Positions 1-9,885 of a DNA stretch of 64,000 nt are shown piece after piece. The notes below the pieces were generated by a model that was not told where the DNA came from, made no database searches, and saw only the letters and a list, made by a program, of their open reading frames with translations. This DNA comes from Bacteroidetes bacterium B1(2017) (lineage in GTDB: Bacteria > Bacteroidota > Bacteroidia > UKL13-3). The position numbers were made by a program, and so were the translations under genes. How positions within the stretch are numbered: the first letter of the stretch is position 1; each line of letters begins with the position of its first letter. The DNA lies in NCBI GenBank assembly GCA_002256395.1, contig NKJG01000002.1:145098-209097 (forward strand), in the 5' to 3' direction.

Positions 1-16
1 TAAACTCAAAACAAAC

Positions 17-1516
17 CTATTTTAAATTATTTGGGCCTGAACCAAGTTTAGTAAATTCAATCAAGGTGTCGCTCATTAGGATATATTGTTTTCCTGTATT
101 TCTAACCTTTATGTCTGTTAACACTACTTGTTCTGAACCAATTTGTTTTAGCGAATCTGGAAGATTTTTAGAATAAAAGAACCACCTGTCAAACATTTTT
201 AAACTATCTAATTTATGTCTATTTCTAAAGTCCCAATCGTTATTAGAAACACCTTGAATTCTACCTGCCGTTGCTCCGCTTAAGCGGTAAACGTCCCAAT
301 ATTCGCCATACGCAACGCCAGCAGGAATTAGGTTTGCTTGGTCATACATTCCTAGGGTGCTTTTATCGCTTCTGGTAATAGAAATATAATCGGTATTGCT
401 TAAAAATAATGGGATGGCTATTGCTAAAAATAAAACACCTTGCTTAACTTGTGAAAAAGAATTTAAGTGGTAGGCAATCCACGCAAATGCGGCCACATAT
501 ATGGGTATATAATATTTTACATCAAAATGTGAGCGGTAATTCCAATACACAAAAAAGAGTAGGATGGAGCTTATCAAAAGTGTTTTAAACAACACATCCG
601 TGCCTTTCTTTTTTAAAATTAAAACTACAGAAATAGTAAAGCTAAAATAAAAAACACATTGAAAAATGGAGTGATGATTTCTCAGCAAAACAATATTTAG
701 GAGTTGATTGCCTAAATATCCTCCTTGTTCTATAATGGTAGAAAGGGTAGTAATAAATATTCTTCCGTAGCTAGGGTCGCTATAGGCATATGCCTTGGTG
801 TAAACTATAAAAAGCACTCCAAGCACTAAGCTACCAATGGCATATACCCATAGCTTTAGTAGCGATTTTCTTTCTTTCAGTAGGTAGTTAAAAAAGCGGT
901 CTGAACCTATTACCAAGGGATATAAAAACAAGAAAAACCCTAAATACACCATGGCACTTAATTCGTTGATCCAAATGCTTAAGAATGAAAATGCAATGAA
1001 ACTTACGCCATAGCTATATTCTCTAGAAGTAGGATTGGTAAAGCTTTCAAGAAAGGCATTCGTAAAAAGAATAAAGAAATGAATAGATAGGCTCAAACAA
1101 AAAATTTGAGCGGCATAAGGGTGCCCTATAAGCAATATATAGTAGTAACTTGGATGAGGAAAAAACAGAATGGCTAGAAGTACTAAATTACCCCATAAGC
1201 TTTTGATATACTTCTGTAAAATCCAAAAACTAACAAGGAGAAAGGTATAATTTAGAATTCCTAAAATCCATAAAGGATGTGCATGAAAGAGCTTATAAAA
1301 AGGCAAAGCCAGAATGGGTAAAAAGCTTCCTAATCTGTTCTGACCCCAATAATAAGCATCGGCTGGCCACTCAAAATTGTTTAGCATTAACACATGAATA
1401 GCCTGATCTGAATTGAAAAAATAGTAATTTATTGGCCCATAAAAATAAAACGAACAAATGGCCGCAAGCAAACTAATAAGATATACTAAATAGCGGCTAA
1501 GGATTGTACTTTGCAT
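17..1516 (-). CDS. Polytopic membrane protein, possible GT-C type glycosyltransferase
   Basis: A 499-residue, strongly hydrophobic protein with roughly ten or more membrane segments and a soluble C-terminal tail of about 100 residues. Near the N-terminus a short acidic loop (SDQAIH) follows the first membrane helix, and a YYWGQNRLG stretch precedes the next. This layout recalls GT-C glycosyltransferases that use lipid-linked sugar donors, but I cannot name a family, so the function is a guess. I chose the ATG at 1516 (MQSTIL) over the longer frame from 1567, which would overlap the upstream gene and add an unlikely N-terminus. It lies 28 bases downstream of the DUF4440 gene on the same strand and is probably co-transcribed with it. 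Confidence 0.7.
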   Translation of the reverse strand: MQSTILSRYLVYLISLLAAICSFYFYGPINYYFFNSDQAIHVLMLNNFEWPADAYYWGQNRLGSFLPILALPFYKLFHAHPLWILGILNYTFLLVSFWILQKYIKSLWGNLVLLAILFFPHPSYYYILLIGHPYAAQIFCLSLSIHFFILFTNAFLESFTNPTSREYSYGVSFIAFSFLSIWINELSAMVYLGFFLFLYPLVIGSDRFFNYLLKERKSLLKLWVYAIGSLVLGVLFIVYTKAYAYSDPSYGRIFITTLSTIIEQGGYLGNQLLNIVLLRNHHSIFQCVFYFSFTISVVLILKKKGTDVLFKTLLISSILLFFVYWNYRSHFDVKYYIPIYVAAFAWIAYHLNSFSQVKQGVLFLAIAIPLFLSNTDYISITRSDKSTLGMYDQANLIPAGVAYGEYWDVYRLSGATAGRIQGVSNNDWDFRNRHKLDSLKMFDRWFFYSKNLPDSLKQIGSEQVVLTDIKVRNTGKQYILMSDTLIEFTKLGSGPNNLK

Positions 1517-1544
1517 TTTAATCTTTGGAAATTGGTTACAGTAT

Positions 1545-1979
1545 CTAGCTTGTATGGTCAACCACAATAAGCCAATTACCTTTTATTTTCTTGAACCAAA
1601 GTGTAAAATATCCTTCATGAACGCCAGTACTGTTTTCAACTTTCCATGAGCCAATTACCATCGCATTATCATTTGAAACCAACTCAATAGAAGAAATAAC
1701 AAAACTCAATTTACCCATTTGGCCTTTCTCGGCATAGTTCTTTTTATAGCCATCGTAAACAGGTTGCCATCCCTTTTTCACTCCGTTTTTTGAAACAAAA
1801 CGCAAGTCGGGCGAGTTCCAATAAAACAACATAAAGCTATCAAGGTTGGCATTGTTCCAAGCACATTCTTGCAGCTTCAGAACTTTCATTACCTGTGCTT
1901 CCTTGCCTTTGGGTATGTATTCTTGTGCCCAAGAAGAAAGGCAAAAGAATGAAAATAGGATACTTAGTTTTAATTTCAT
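1545..1979 (-). CDS. Secreted DUF4440 / NTF2-like (SnoaL fold) protein
   Basis: A 144-residue protein with a signal peptide of about 18 residues ending SWAQ, followed by one small NTF2-like domain. The remainder has the typical pattern of the DUF4440 family: an N-terminal helical part with W-N-x-A-N-x-D-S-F, then beta strands ending in WLIVVDHTS. Family members are cone-shaped folds that may bind small ligands or act as ketosteroid-isomerase-like enzymes. No catalytic residue can be assigned here. The gene sits between pyruvate carboxylase and the membrane protein on the same strand. Periplasmic location is inferred from the signal peptide. Confidence 0.8.
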   Translation of the reverse strand: MKLKLSILFSFFCLSSWAQEYIPKGKEAQVMKVLKLQECAWNNANLDSFMLFYWNSPDLRFVSKNGVKKGWQPVYDGYKKNYAEKGQMGKLSFVISSIELVSNDNAMVIGSWKVENSTGVHEGYFTLWFKKIKGNWLIVVDHTS

Positions 1980-2004
1980 GTGATTTGAAAAAAGAGGAAA
2001 AAGA

Positions 2005-2045
2005 TTGCTAAAAGGAAAATGGGATATTCATCTTCCTATTAGCAA
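2005..2045 (-). terminator. Imperfect hairpin, likely terminator of pyruvate carboxylase gene
   Basis: Arms TTGCTAAAAGGAA (2005-2017) and TTCCTATTAGCAA (2033-2045) pair at 12 of 13 positions around a 15-base loop. Read on the minus strand the hairpin follows the pyc stop codon by about 25 bases and is followed by a T-rich stretch (TCTTTTTCC). It could terminate or attenuate read-through into the DUF4440 gene. Confidence 0.5.
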
Positions 2046-2069
2046 ATAAAGCAATATTCTAATTTAAAT

Positions 2070-5000
2070 CTAACTCGCAAATACAACAACCACATCGTCT
2101 TGCGAAATAAGTACCCCATCTTTAAGTAAAACACTTTCAATTTTACCTGCTTTTGGCGCAACTACAGTGCTTTCCATTTTCATGGCCTCAATGGTAAACA
2201 AAGCAGTGTTTTTATCTACACTATCACCTTCTTTTACCAATACCTTCGATAGTCTTCCTTGCAAAGGAGAACCTATTTCGTTGGCATTACTTACTTTTCT
2301 ATTACTTGCTTTGGTGCTGGTAAAGCTTCTATCAATAACTTCTACACTTCTTGTTTGTCCATTCAATCTAAAGAAAACTAATCGTTTACCATCCCCTTCA
2401 TCAATTACATTTAACATTCGTATAAGAATGTTTTTTCCGGGTGCTAATTCAATTAATAACTCTTCATTGTTTTTAAGTCCGTAAAAGAATGCCGTGCTTG
2501 GCATATGCCAAAGTGGACCAAAGTTTTCTCTGTGTTTGGCGTAATCTTCAAATACTTTAGGGTAAAACAAGTAGCTCAAACAATCTAAGAAATTGTATTC
2601 GGTACCAAACTTCTCTTGAAATTCTATAAAGCATTTATCAAAATCTATTTCGGCTAAATGCTCATTAGGCCTGCCTTCATAAGCTTTCTTTCCTTTCAAT
2701 ACTTTTTGAGAAAGCAATTCAGGAAATCCTCCAGGGTTCTGACCCAAATCGCCTTGAAACAATTCTATCACGCTATCAGGAAATGAAATGCTATCCCCCT
2801 TTTCAAGAATATCTTTGGCCGTATAATTATTGGCTGTCATAAACAAAGCCATATCGCCAACCACTTTTGAGGATGGAGTTACTTTAACAATATCACCAAA
2901 CAATTGGTTCACCACCACATAGTTTTGTTTAATGGTTTCAAATTGGTCTTCTAATCCTAAACTTCTAGCTTGTGGTCTAAGGTTAGAGTATTGTCCTCCT
3001 GGTATTTCATGATCGTATACCTCAGCGGTACCTGCTTTTAATTCATGTTCAAATGGGTAATAAAATTCACGCACTGCTTCCCAATAATTACTAAAATCGT
3101 TGAGCGAGGCAAGGTTCATTTTTTGTTCCCGTTCTTGTCCATGCATCATGGCCACAATAGAGTTAAAATTTGGTTGAGAAGTTAATCCACTCATACTTGC
3201 TAAGGCAACATCTACCACATCTACACCGGCTTCAATAGCCTTTAAATAGGTGGCAGGTTGTATACTGCTAGTGTCGTGGGTATGCAAATGGATAGGGAGG
3301 TCTACCACTTTCTTCAATTCTTTAATTAACTCGGCAGCTTGATACGGTTTAAGCAAACCTGCCATATCCTTTATACCTAAAATATGAGCTCCAGCATCTT
3401 CTAGTTGTCTTGCTAAATCGAGGTAATAATTTAAATTAAATTTATGGTTCTTTTTAGGATCCATAAAATCGCCGGTATAACAAATACACGCTTCAGCAAG
3501 TCCAGGAGTACGCTCATTAACCGCCTTAATACTTACGCGCATTCCCTCTATCCAATTTAAGGAGTCGAATATTCTAAAAATATCAATTCCATTCTTGCTA
3601 CTTTCTTCAATAAATCGCTCTACTAAATTATCTGGATAGGCTTTGTATCCAACTGCATTGGAGCCTCTAATAAGCATTTGAAATAGAATATTTGGTACTG
3701 CTTCTCGTAATAATTGTAAGCGTTGCCAAGGGTTTTCATGTAAGAACCTAAGTGTTACATCAAAGGTAGCACCGCCCCACATTTCTAAAGAAAATACTTC
3801 TGGATTATTTTTAGCAAACGATTCGGCTACCTTTAAAATATCCAAGGTTCTAACGCGGGTTGCTAATAAACTTTGGTGTGCATCTCTCCAAGTACAATCA
3901 GTGTATTGAATAGCTTTTTCTTCTTTAAGCCATTTCGTAAATCCCTCTCTACCTAGGGCAACAAGTTTATCTTTTGTTCCTACTGGATAGGGGTCATATT
4001 TCTTAAATTCGGGTACAACGGGATTTCTAAAAACTTTACTTGGGTCAACCTTTTTTACATCTTCATTTCCATTTACAGAAATATCTGCTATATACATTAA
4101 GGCCTTGGTACCTCTATCTAATTTCTTGGTAAACTTAAATAACTCGGGGTGCGAATCAATAAAGTTAACGGTAGTTTTTCCTTCCTGAAAAGTTGGGTGC
4201 TTTAGCACATTTTCTAAGAAACTAATATTTGTTTTAACACCTCTAATTCTAAATTCTTTAAGCACGCGTTGCAAGCGCTCCGATGCTTCAAATAAGTTTC
4301 TTCCTGTAGCAGTAATTTTAACTAAAAGTGAATCAAAGAAAGGGGATATTTTAACATTTGGATAGGCGCTTCCTTCGTCTAAACGAATGCCTGGTCCACC
4401 TGCATTTCTGTAGGCAATAATAGTTCCATGGTCTGGTTTGAACCCATTGGCAGGGTCTTCGGTAGTTATGCGAACTTGAACCGCAAAACCGTCTACCTTA
4501 ATATCGTCCTGACTTTGAATATTAATTTCGGGAGAGGAGAGAGGATACCCTTCGGCAATGCGAATTTGATTTTTAACAATATCAATACCTGTAACTGCTT
4601 CGGTAACGGTATGTTCTACTTGAATACGAGGGTTTACTTCAATAAAGAATATGTTCTCGTTTTTGTCAACCAAAAACTCAACCGTACCCACATTATTATA
4701 ATTTACTTCCTTACAAATTTTTAAGGCGTAGGCATGTAAAGCATGTTTTGTTTTGTCGCTAATAGAAGGAGCAGGAGCCATTTCAACAACCTTTTGAAAC
4801 CTGCGCTGAACGCTACAATCGCGTTCGTGAAGGTGAATTAGATTGCCATGTCTATCGCCCATTATTTGCACCTCTATATGGCGAGGTTGGTCAATAAACT
4901 TTTCGATAAAAAGGGTATCATCACCAAAGGCAACTTTGGCTTCATTCTTTGCCTCATGAAAATTCTTTTCTAAAGAAGCTTCATCCCTAACAACCCTCAT

Positions 5001-5507
5001 TCCTCTTCCTCCACCGCCCGCAGCAGCCTTAATCATAACTGGGTAGCCAATTCGAGTTACCTCTTTATGTGCAATTTCAAAGTTTACTAAATCCTCTTTG
5101 CTATCTTCAATAATTGGAACTTGTGCTCTAATAGCTACTTTTTTAGCAAGCACTTTATCTCCCAATTGTTTCATTACTTCTGGATCGGGACCAACAAATA
5201 TAATTCCTTCCTCTCTGCAACGTTGGGCAAATACAGAGTTTTCACTTAAGAAACCATATCCTGGATGGATGGCATCTACATGATTGCTTTTGGCCACATG
5301 AATAATTTCTTCAATATCCAAATATGGTTTAAGTGGGTCTGTTTCTTTTCCAATTTGATAACTTTCATCTGCTTTATACCGATGCAAAGAATATCTATCT
5401 TCATAGGTATAAATGGCCACTGTTTTTATTTCTAATTCAACAGCAGCTCTAAAAACTCTAATAGCAATTTCGCCTCTATTGGCAACAAGTAATTTTTGGA
5501 TAGGCAT
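2070..5507 (-). CDS. pyc: Pyruvate carboxylase
   Basis: A 1145-residue single-chain pyruvate carboxylase, the usual full length. It carboxylates pyruvate to oxaloacetate using ATP, bicarbonate and biotin (anaplerosis, gluconeogenesis). Domains in order: biotin carboxylase (about 1-450; starts KLLVANRGEIA, ATP-grasp glycine-rich AAAGGGGRGMR, catalytic EVNPRIQVEHTVTE); carboxyltransferase TIM barrel (about 530-800; YTDCTWRDAHQSLLATR, metal-binding HLHTHD); a PYC-OADA linker domain; and a C-terminal biotinyl domain with EAMKME, where the biotinylated lysine is about residue 1110. I chose the ATG at 5507 (MPIQKLL) because the 16-residue extension from 5555 is not family-like. It is followed by a hairpin and then by two minus-strand genes. 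Confidence 0.96.
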   Translation of the reverse strand: MPIQKLLVANRGEIAIRVFRAAVELEIKTVAIYTYEDRYSLHRYKADESYQIGKETDPLKPYLDIEEIIHVAKSNHVDAIHPGYGFLSENSVFAQRCREEGIIFVGPDPEVMKQLGDKVLAKKVAIRAQVPIIEDSKEDLVNFEIAHKEVTRIGYPVMIKAAAGGGGRGMRVVRDEASLEKNFHEAKNEAKVAFGDDTLFIEKFIDQPRHIEVQIMGDRHGNLIHLHERDCSVQRRFQKVVEMAPAPSISDKTKHALHAYALKICKEVNYNNVGTVEFLVDKNENIFFIEVNPRIQVEHTVTEAVTGIDIVKNQIRIAEGYPLSSPEINIQSQDDIKVDGFAVQVRITTEDPANGFKPDHGTIIAYRNAGGPGIRLDEGSAYPNVKISPFFDSLLVKITATGRNLFEASERLQRVLKEFRIRGVKTNISFLENVLKHPTFQEGKTTVNFIDSHPELFKFTKKLDRGTKALMYIADISVNGNEDVKKVDPSKVFRNPVVPEFKKYDPYPVGTKDKLVALGREGFTKWLKEEKAIQYTDCTWRDAHQSLLATRVRTLDILKVAESFAKNNPEVFSLEMWGGATFDVTLRFLHENPWQRLQLLREAVPNILFQMLIRGSNAVGYKAYPDNLVERFIEESSKNGIDIFRIFDSLNWIEGMRVSIKAVNERTPGLAEACICYTGDFMDPKKNHKFNLNYYLDLARQLEDAGAHILGIKDMAGLLKPYQAAELIKELKKVVDLPIHLHTHDTSSIQPATYLKAIEAGVDVVDVALASMSGLTSQPNFNSIVAMMHGQEREQKMNLASLNDFSNYWEAVREFYYPFEHELKAGTAEVYDHEIPGGQYSNLRPQARSLGLEDQFETIKQNYVVVNQLFGDIVKVTPSSKVVGDMALFMTANNYTAKDILEKGDSISFPDSVIELFQGDLGQNPGGFPELLSQKVLKGKKAYEGRPNEHLAEIDFDKCFIEFQEKFGTEYNFLDCLSYLFYPKVFEDYAKHRENFGPLWHMPSTAFFYGLKNNEELLIELAPGKNILIRMLNVIDEGDGKRLVFFRLNGQTRSVEVIDRSFTSTKASNRKVSNANEIGSPLQGRLSKVLVKEGDSVDKNTALFTIEAMKMESTVVAPKAGKIESVLLKDGVLISQDDVVVVFAS

Positions 5508-5794
5508 ATGAGTGAGATTAATAAATAAAATTACAATTAATACCAATGAAAGCAAATTGTAGTTGATATCAAATTGTGTATAAAGTAGCCAATTTAAGGA
5601 ATCCTTTTTCTCTGTTCATTTTGGATAAGTATATTGGCCTATAGCTCATTAGCATTTTTTTTGTCTTATTTAGAATTGATTTACGCAATGCTTTTCCTTA
5701 TTATGTACACTATTTTGCGTCATATTGTGTATTTGATTGCTACTTGAAAGACTACCTTAGACCCTGAAAAATATAGGGTTTTAAACAGTCTGCC

Positions 5795-8700
5795 ATGAAT
5801 TATAAGGATACGCCAAAGGAAGAACTTGTAAATAAAATTCTTGAACTAGAAAAGGAGAATTTGGAGCTAAAAAAATTAGGACAAATTGTACAACCATTAC
5901 AGTTTTCTAATAAAATAGCCGATGAATTACCTGGTATGGTTTATCAATATAGGCTTCGCCCTGATGGTACAAGTTGTTTTCCGTATGCTAGTGATGGAAT
6001 TAAATATATATATCGAGTAAACCCAGAAGATGTAGTAAAGGATTCGAATGCGGTTTTTTCAAATCTTCATCCAGATGATTTTGCGGCAATAACTCAATCT
6101 ATTATAGATTCAGCTAAGAATTTAACTTTATGGCAATTTAAATACCGTGTAAAATTTGAAGATGGAACTATTCGATGGCTACATGGAAACGGTTCGCCAG
6201 AATTGGAGGAAGATGGTTCTGTTTTATGGCATGGGTTTATTACAGATATAACAGATGCAAAGAAAATAGAAGACCAATTACTTTGGAATCAATCGCTATT
6301 AAATTTAATGGCTACTTCCTCCCCACTCGGGTTTTTGGTAGTTGATAATAGAACAGACGAAATTTTATATTTTAATAATCGTTTTTGTGAGATATGGGGA
6401 ATTGAACATTTAAGTGATAGAATGCGAACAGGTGAACTAAAGAATAATGATATTATTCCAGATTGTTTGCCTGTATTGGTTGATATTCCTGCCTTTGCAG
6501 AATCATGCAAACCACTTCAATTTGAAGAGAATAGGGTTGTTGTTTCTGATGATATTCCATTTACAAATAACCGCACCATTCATAGGTACAGTACTCAAAT
6601 TAGAGGTGACAAAGATGAGTATTTTGGACGATTTTACATATTTGAAGATATTACTGAAAAACAATCAAAAGTTGAAGAGCTTTTAGAAAATAAGGAAAAA
6701 CATCGCGCCTTAAGTGAAGCCACCATCGACTCTATTTTCTTTTCTGAGAAAGGTATTTGTATTGCCCAAAATAAGGCAGCCGAAATTGAGTTTGGATACA
6801 GTAATAAGGAGGCATTAGGCAGATATGGTACCGATTGGATTGTACCTGAATATCGTGATTTAGTGATGAAAAACATGCTTTCAGGCTATGAAAAGCCGTA
6901 TGAAGTAGTTGCACTTAGAAAAGATGGAAGCACTTTTCCTTGCATGTTAAGTGGTAGGATGATGTTTTATAAAAATAAAAATGTTAGGGTAACCATTCTT
7001 CAGAATATTTCAGAAAGAAAGCAGGCCGAATTAACACTCTTAAATAGTCAAATTCAATTTGCTAAATTTATGGATTTTTTACCTGCTTTAGTCTTTATAA
7101 AAAATGCTAAAAGCGAAATAGTCTACTGCAATGAGGCCATGGATAAAGCACTCGGATCAAACTCTTGGGTAAATAAACCTCTTAATGAAATTTTTGACGA
7201 GGAAACTACAACAAGAATTATTTCGGATGACCAAAGAACCATAAAAAGCGGCTATGAAGTTATTTACGAAAGTTTCCCAAATTTAGATGGAATATTAAGA
7301 GATTATGAAACTCGAAAATTTGCCATTCCAATAACAGGAAATGAAATGCTCCTTGGTGGTATAGCACTTGATATTTCTGACCGAAAACAGGCAGAAGAGA
7401 AATTTGAAAGGGCATTTCAATCTAATTCAGTATTGATGGCTATTTCAAGTCTTGAAACTGGTAAGTTTATTGACGTGAATGAAAAGCTCCTTAAAGAATC
7501 AGGATACACGCGCGACGAAATTATTGGAAAAACTTCTAAAGAATTGAACTTGTTTGTTGATTATGACGAAAGAAAGGATATAGTAAATAGTGCAAAAACT
7601 AATATAAACCTACCTTCTTCACTTGAAATTAATTTAAAGGGAAAAAGAAATAACATTATTACAGGATTAGTTTCTATAAACACGGTACAAATTGGAAATG
7701 AAACGTGTGCATTAACTGCAATAGTTGATATTACAGAGCGTAAGAAAATGGAAAAGGCCCTGCACAATAGTGAGGAGAAACTTCAAACTATCATTGAAAC
7801 CTCGCCCGATGGGGTGGCTATTTCTAGTATGAATGGAACCATTGAGTTTGTAACCAAACAAACAACTAAATTATTTGGTTATGAAACATTTGAGGAACAA
7901 ATAGGTAAAAATATTTTAGACTTTATACATCCTAGTTATCAAACTAAAGCAATTCACCTATTATCAGAAATGCTTAAAGGAAACCTTACAGGTGCAACAG
8001 AATATTTAATGCAAAGGAAGGATGGAAGCACCTTCTTTTGTGAAATTAATGCAAATGTATTAAAGGATAATTTCAATACACCAAAAGGAGTTCTATACAT
8101 AGTAAGAGATATTTCTGAGCGTAAGAAATTTGAAAAGGAACTTCAAGAAGCAACAACAAGAATGATTCTTGCAACTCAAATTACTGGTGTTGGTATTTGG
8201 GATTATGATATGGCCAAGCAGAATTTGGTTTGGGATGACCAAATGTATAAACTGTATGGTTTTGATAAAGACGATCCTTATTATAAAAAGGAGAATTGGC
8301 GCAGTTTTATTCACCCCGAAGATGGTGATTTGGTTTCCTTTCATTATCAAAATTCTATTCAGAATAAGACTCAACTAGATTTTGCTTTCCGAATAATTTG
8401 GCCGGATAAATCTATAAAGCACATTCGCCTAATGGCCCAAGTACATTTCGATGAAAATGACAAACCAAGTCATTTAATTGGAACAAATAGAGATATTACA
8501 GAGCAACTCTTGGCCGAAAAAGAAACAAATCAAGCTCGAAAAGAGGCCGAAGCCGCTAACCAAGCTAAAAGTGAGTTTTTATCGAGAATGAGTCACGAAC
8601 TGAGGACTCCGCTAAATTCTATTTTAGGTTTCGCTCAATTGATGGATTTAAGCGAGCAAGAAGAAAAAAAGAAAAAGGGTTTAGCTCATATTTTGAACAG

Positions 8701-9853
8701 TGGAATGCATCTATTAAATTTAATTAATGAAGTGTTAGATCTTTCAAAAATTGAGGCAGGTCACATAAATGTTTCAAAAGAAAATATCAAATGCTTAGAG
8801 TTAATTAATGAGGTGTTAGATATTGTTTCACCCATGGCATCTAAGAATGGATTGAAAATTAGTTTTACTCCTTTTAAAACTATTTTGCCAGCCATTCATT
8901 CTGATCCTAAATTGTTGAAACAAGTCTTGCTAAATCTGCTTAACAATGCTTTAAAATATACCCCTCAAGGTGGCAGTATAAACATTTTTGTAAGCACCAT
9001 TCCACCAAATAAGAAGAAATTTACCAGTATTCGTATTAGTATTTGCGATACAGGAAATGGAATTTCGGAAGAAAATCTTTTGAAAATATTTATGCCGTTT
9101 GAGCGTATAGGTGCAGAAAAAACAAGTGTGGAGGGAACTGGTTTAGGCTTATCTGTTGTTCGCAAAATTATAGCCGCCTTAGATGGCCAAATTGGAGTTA
9201 AAAGTACCATTGGGGTGGGGTCAACTTTTTGGATTGATTTGCCTGTTGCCTCTGTAACAGATGGTTTAAAAATGGAACTTAGCCAATCAAAAAATTTAGT
9301 GACAGATTTGAAAGATGAACTTAAAATACATCAAATTGACAAATTGGAAAGAGCGGCTGAATTAGATATTGCCAATATTGAATTGGAATTTCAAACTTCA
9401 GAAAAGATATCTACTGCAGCCGAAATGGTCATACTTAAGGAAGAGCTATTACGTAATAGAACTAAATCAAACTACCAAAAAATAACAGGTTCTGTTTTAA
9501 TTGTGGATGATAGTATTTCAAATATTGACTTGGTTCGACAAGTAATTTATTTTGTATTTCCTTCCATTTCAATTTTGCATTGTTTAAATGGTCAGGATGT
9601 TGTTAATGCTGTCATTGAAAATAGACCTTCCATCATTCTTCTCGACTTAAATTTACCTGATTTACATGGTAGTGAAATTTTAAAACAATTAAAGGGAAGT
9701 TTAATTGTGAAAGATATTCCCGTTGTTATTATTAGTGCCGATGCTACAGAAAAACAAATTAATTCGGCACTTGCCGCTGGTGCTGCTAATTACCTTACCA
9801 AACCGCTAAATTTAGAATTGTTTATTCAAACTATTTTCAAATTGCTTTCTTAA
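5795..9853 (+). CDS. Seven-PAS hybrid sensor histidine kinase with C-terminal receiver
   Basis: A 1352-residue soluble hybrid kinase with no signal peptide or membrane segment. After a short coiled coil (1-30) come about seven PAS/PAC units (roughly 50-905), most ending in D-I-(T/S)-(E/D)-R-K. A HisKA domain follows with phospho-acceptor His934 in SHELRTP, then a HATPase_c domain (N box NLLNNALKYT, G1 DTGNGIS, G2 GTGLGLS). A coiled linker leads to a receiver domain with phospho-acceptor Asp1284 (LLDLNLPD) and the switch Lys in LTKPL. Cytoplasmic sensing of small ligands or redox by the PAS domains is inferred. The next gene, 32 bases downstream, encodes a receiver-DHp protein and is the obvious phosphorelay partner. 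Confidence 0.93.
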   Translation: MNYKDTPKEELVNKILELEKENLELKKLGQIVQPLQFSNKIADELPGMVYQYRLRPDGTSCFPYASDGIKYIYRVNPEDVVKDSNAVFSNLHPDDFAAITQSIIDSAKNLTLWQFKYRVKFEDGTIRWLHGNGSPELEEDGSVLWHGFITDITDAKKIEDQLLWNQSLLNLMATSSPLGFLVVDNRTDEILYFNNRFCEIWGIEHLSDRMRTGELKNNDIIPDCLPVLVDIPAFAESCKPLQFEENRVVVSDDIPFTNNRTIHRYSTQIRGDKDEYFGRFYIFEDITEKQSKVEELLENKEKHRALSEATIDSIFFSEKGICIAQNKAAEIEFGYSNKEALGRYGTDWIVPEYRDLVMKNMLSGYEKPYEVVALRKDGSTFPCMLSGRMMFYKNKNVRVTILQNISERKQAELTLLNSQIQFAKFMDFLPALVFIKNAKSEIVYCNEAMDKALGSNSWVNKPLNEIFDEETTTRIISDDQRTIKSGYEVIYESFPNLDGILRDYETRKFAIPITGNEMLLGGIALDISDRKQAEEKFERAFQSNSVLMAISSLETGKFIDVNEKLLKESGYTRDEIIGKTSKELNLFVDYDERKDIVNSAKTNINLPSSLEINLKGKRNNIITGLVSINTVQIGNETCALTAIVDITERKKMEKALHNSEEKLQTIIETSPDGVAISSMNGTIEFVTKQTTKLFGYETFEEQIGKNILDFIHPSYQTKAIHLLSEMLKGNLTGATEYLMQRKDGSTFFCEINANVLKDNFNTPKGVLYIVRDISERKKFEKELQEATTRMILATQITGVGIWDYDMAKQNLVWDDQMYKLYGFDKDDPYYKKENWRSFIHPEDGDLVSFHYQNSIQNKTQLDFAFRIIWPDKSIKHIRLMAQVHFDENDKPSHLIGTNRDITEQLLAEKETNQARKEAEAANQAKSEFLSRMSHELRTPLNSILGFAQLMDLSEQEEKKKKGLAHILNSGMHLLNLINEVLDLSKIEAGHINVSKENIKCLELINEVLDIVSPMASKNGLKISFTPFKTILPAIHSDPKLLKQVLLNLLNNALKYTPQGGSINIFVSTIPPNKKKFTSIRISICDTGNGISEENLLKIFMPFERIGAEKTSVEGTGLGLSVVRKIIAALDGQIGVKSTIGVGSTFWIDLPVASVTDGLKMELSQSKNLVTDLKDELKIHQIDKLERAAELDIANIELEFQTSEKISTAAEMVILKEELLRNRTKSNYQKITGSVLIVDDSISNIDLVRQVIYFVFPSISILHCLNGQDVVNAVIENRPSIILLDLNLPDLHGSEILKQLKGSLIVKDIPVVIISADATEKQINSALAAGAANYLTKPLNLELFIQTIFKLLS

Positions 9854-9885
9854 AAACAATCTATCACTAATAAAGAACGAAAAAA

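Noticed and set aside
5761..5779. Inverted repeat ACCCT / AGGGT just before the hybrid kinase start
   Set aside because: Only 5 base pairs with a 9-base loop; too weak for a terminator or operator claim.
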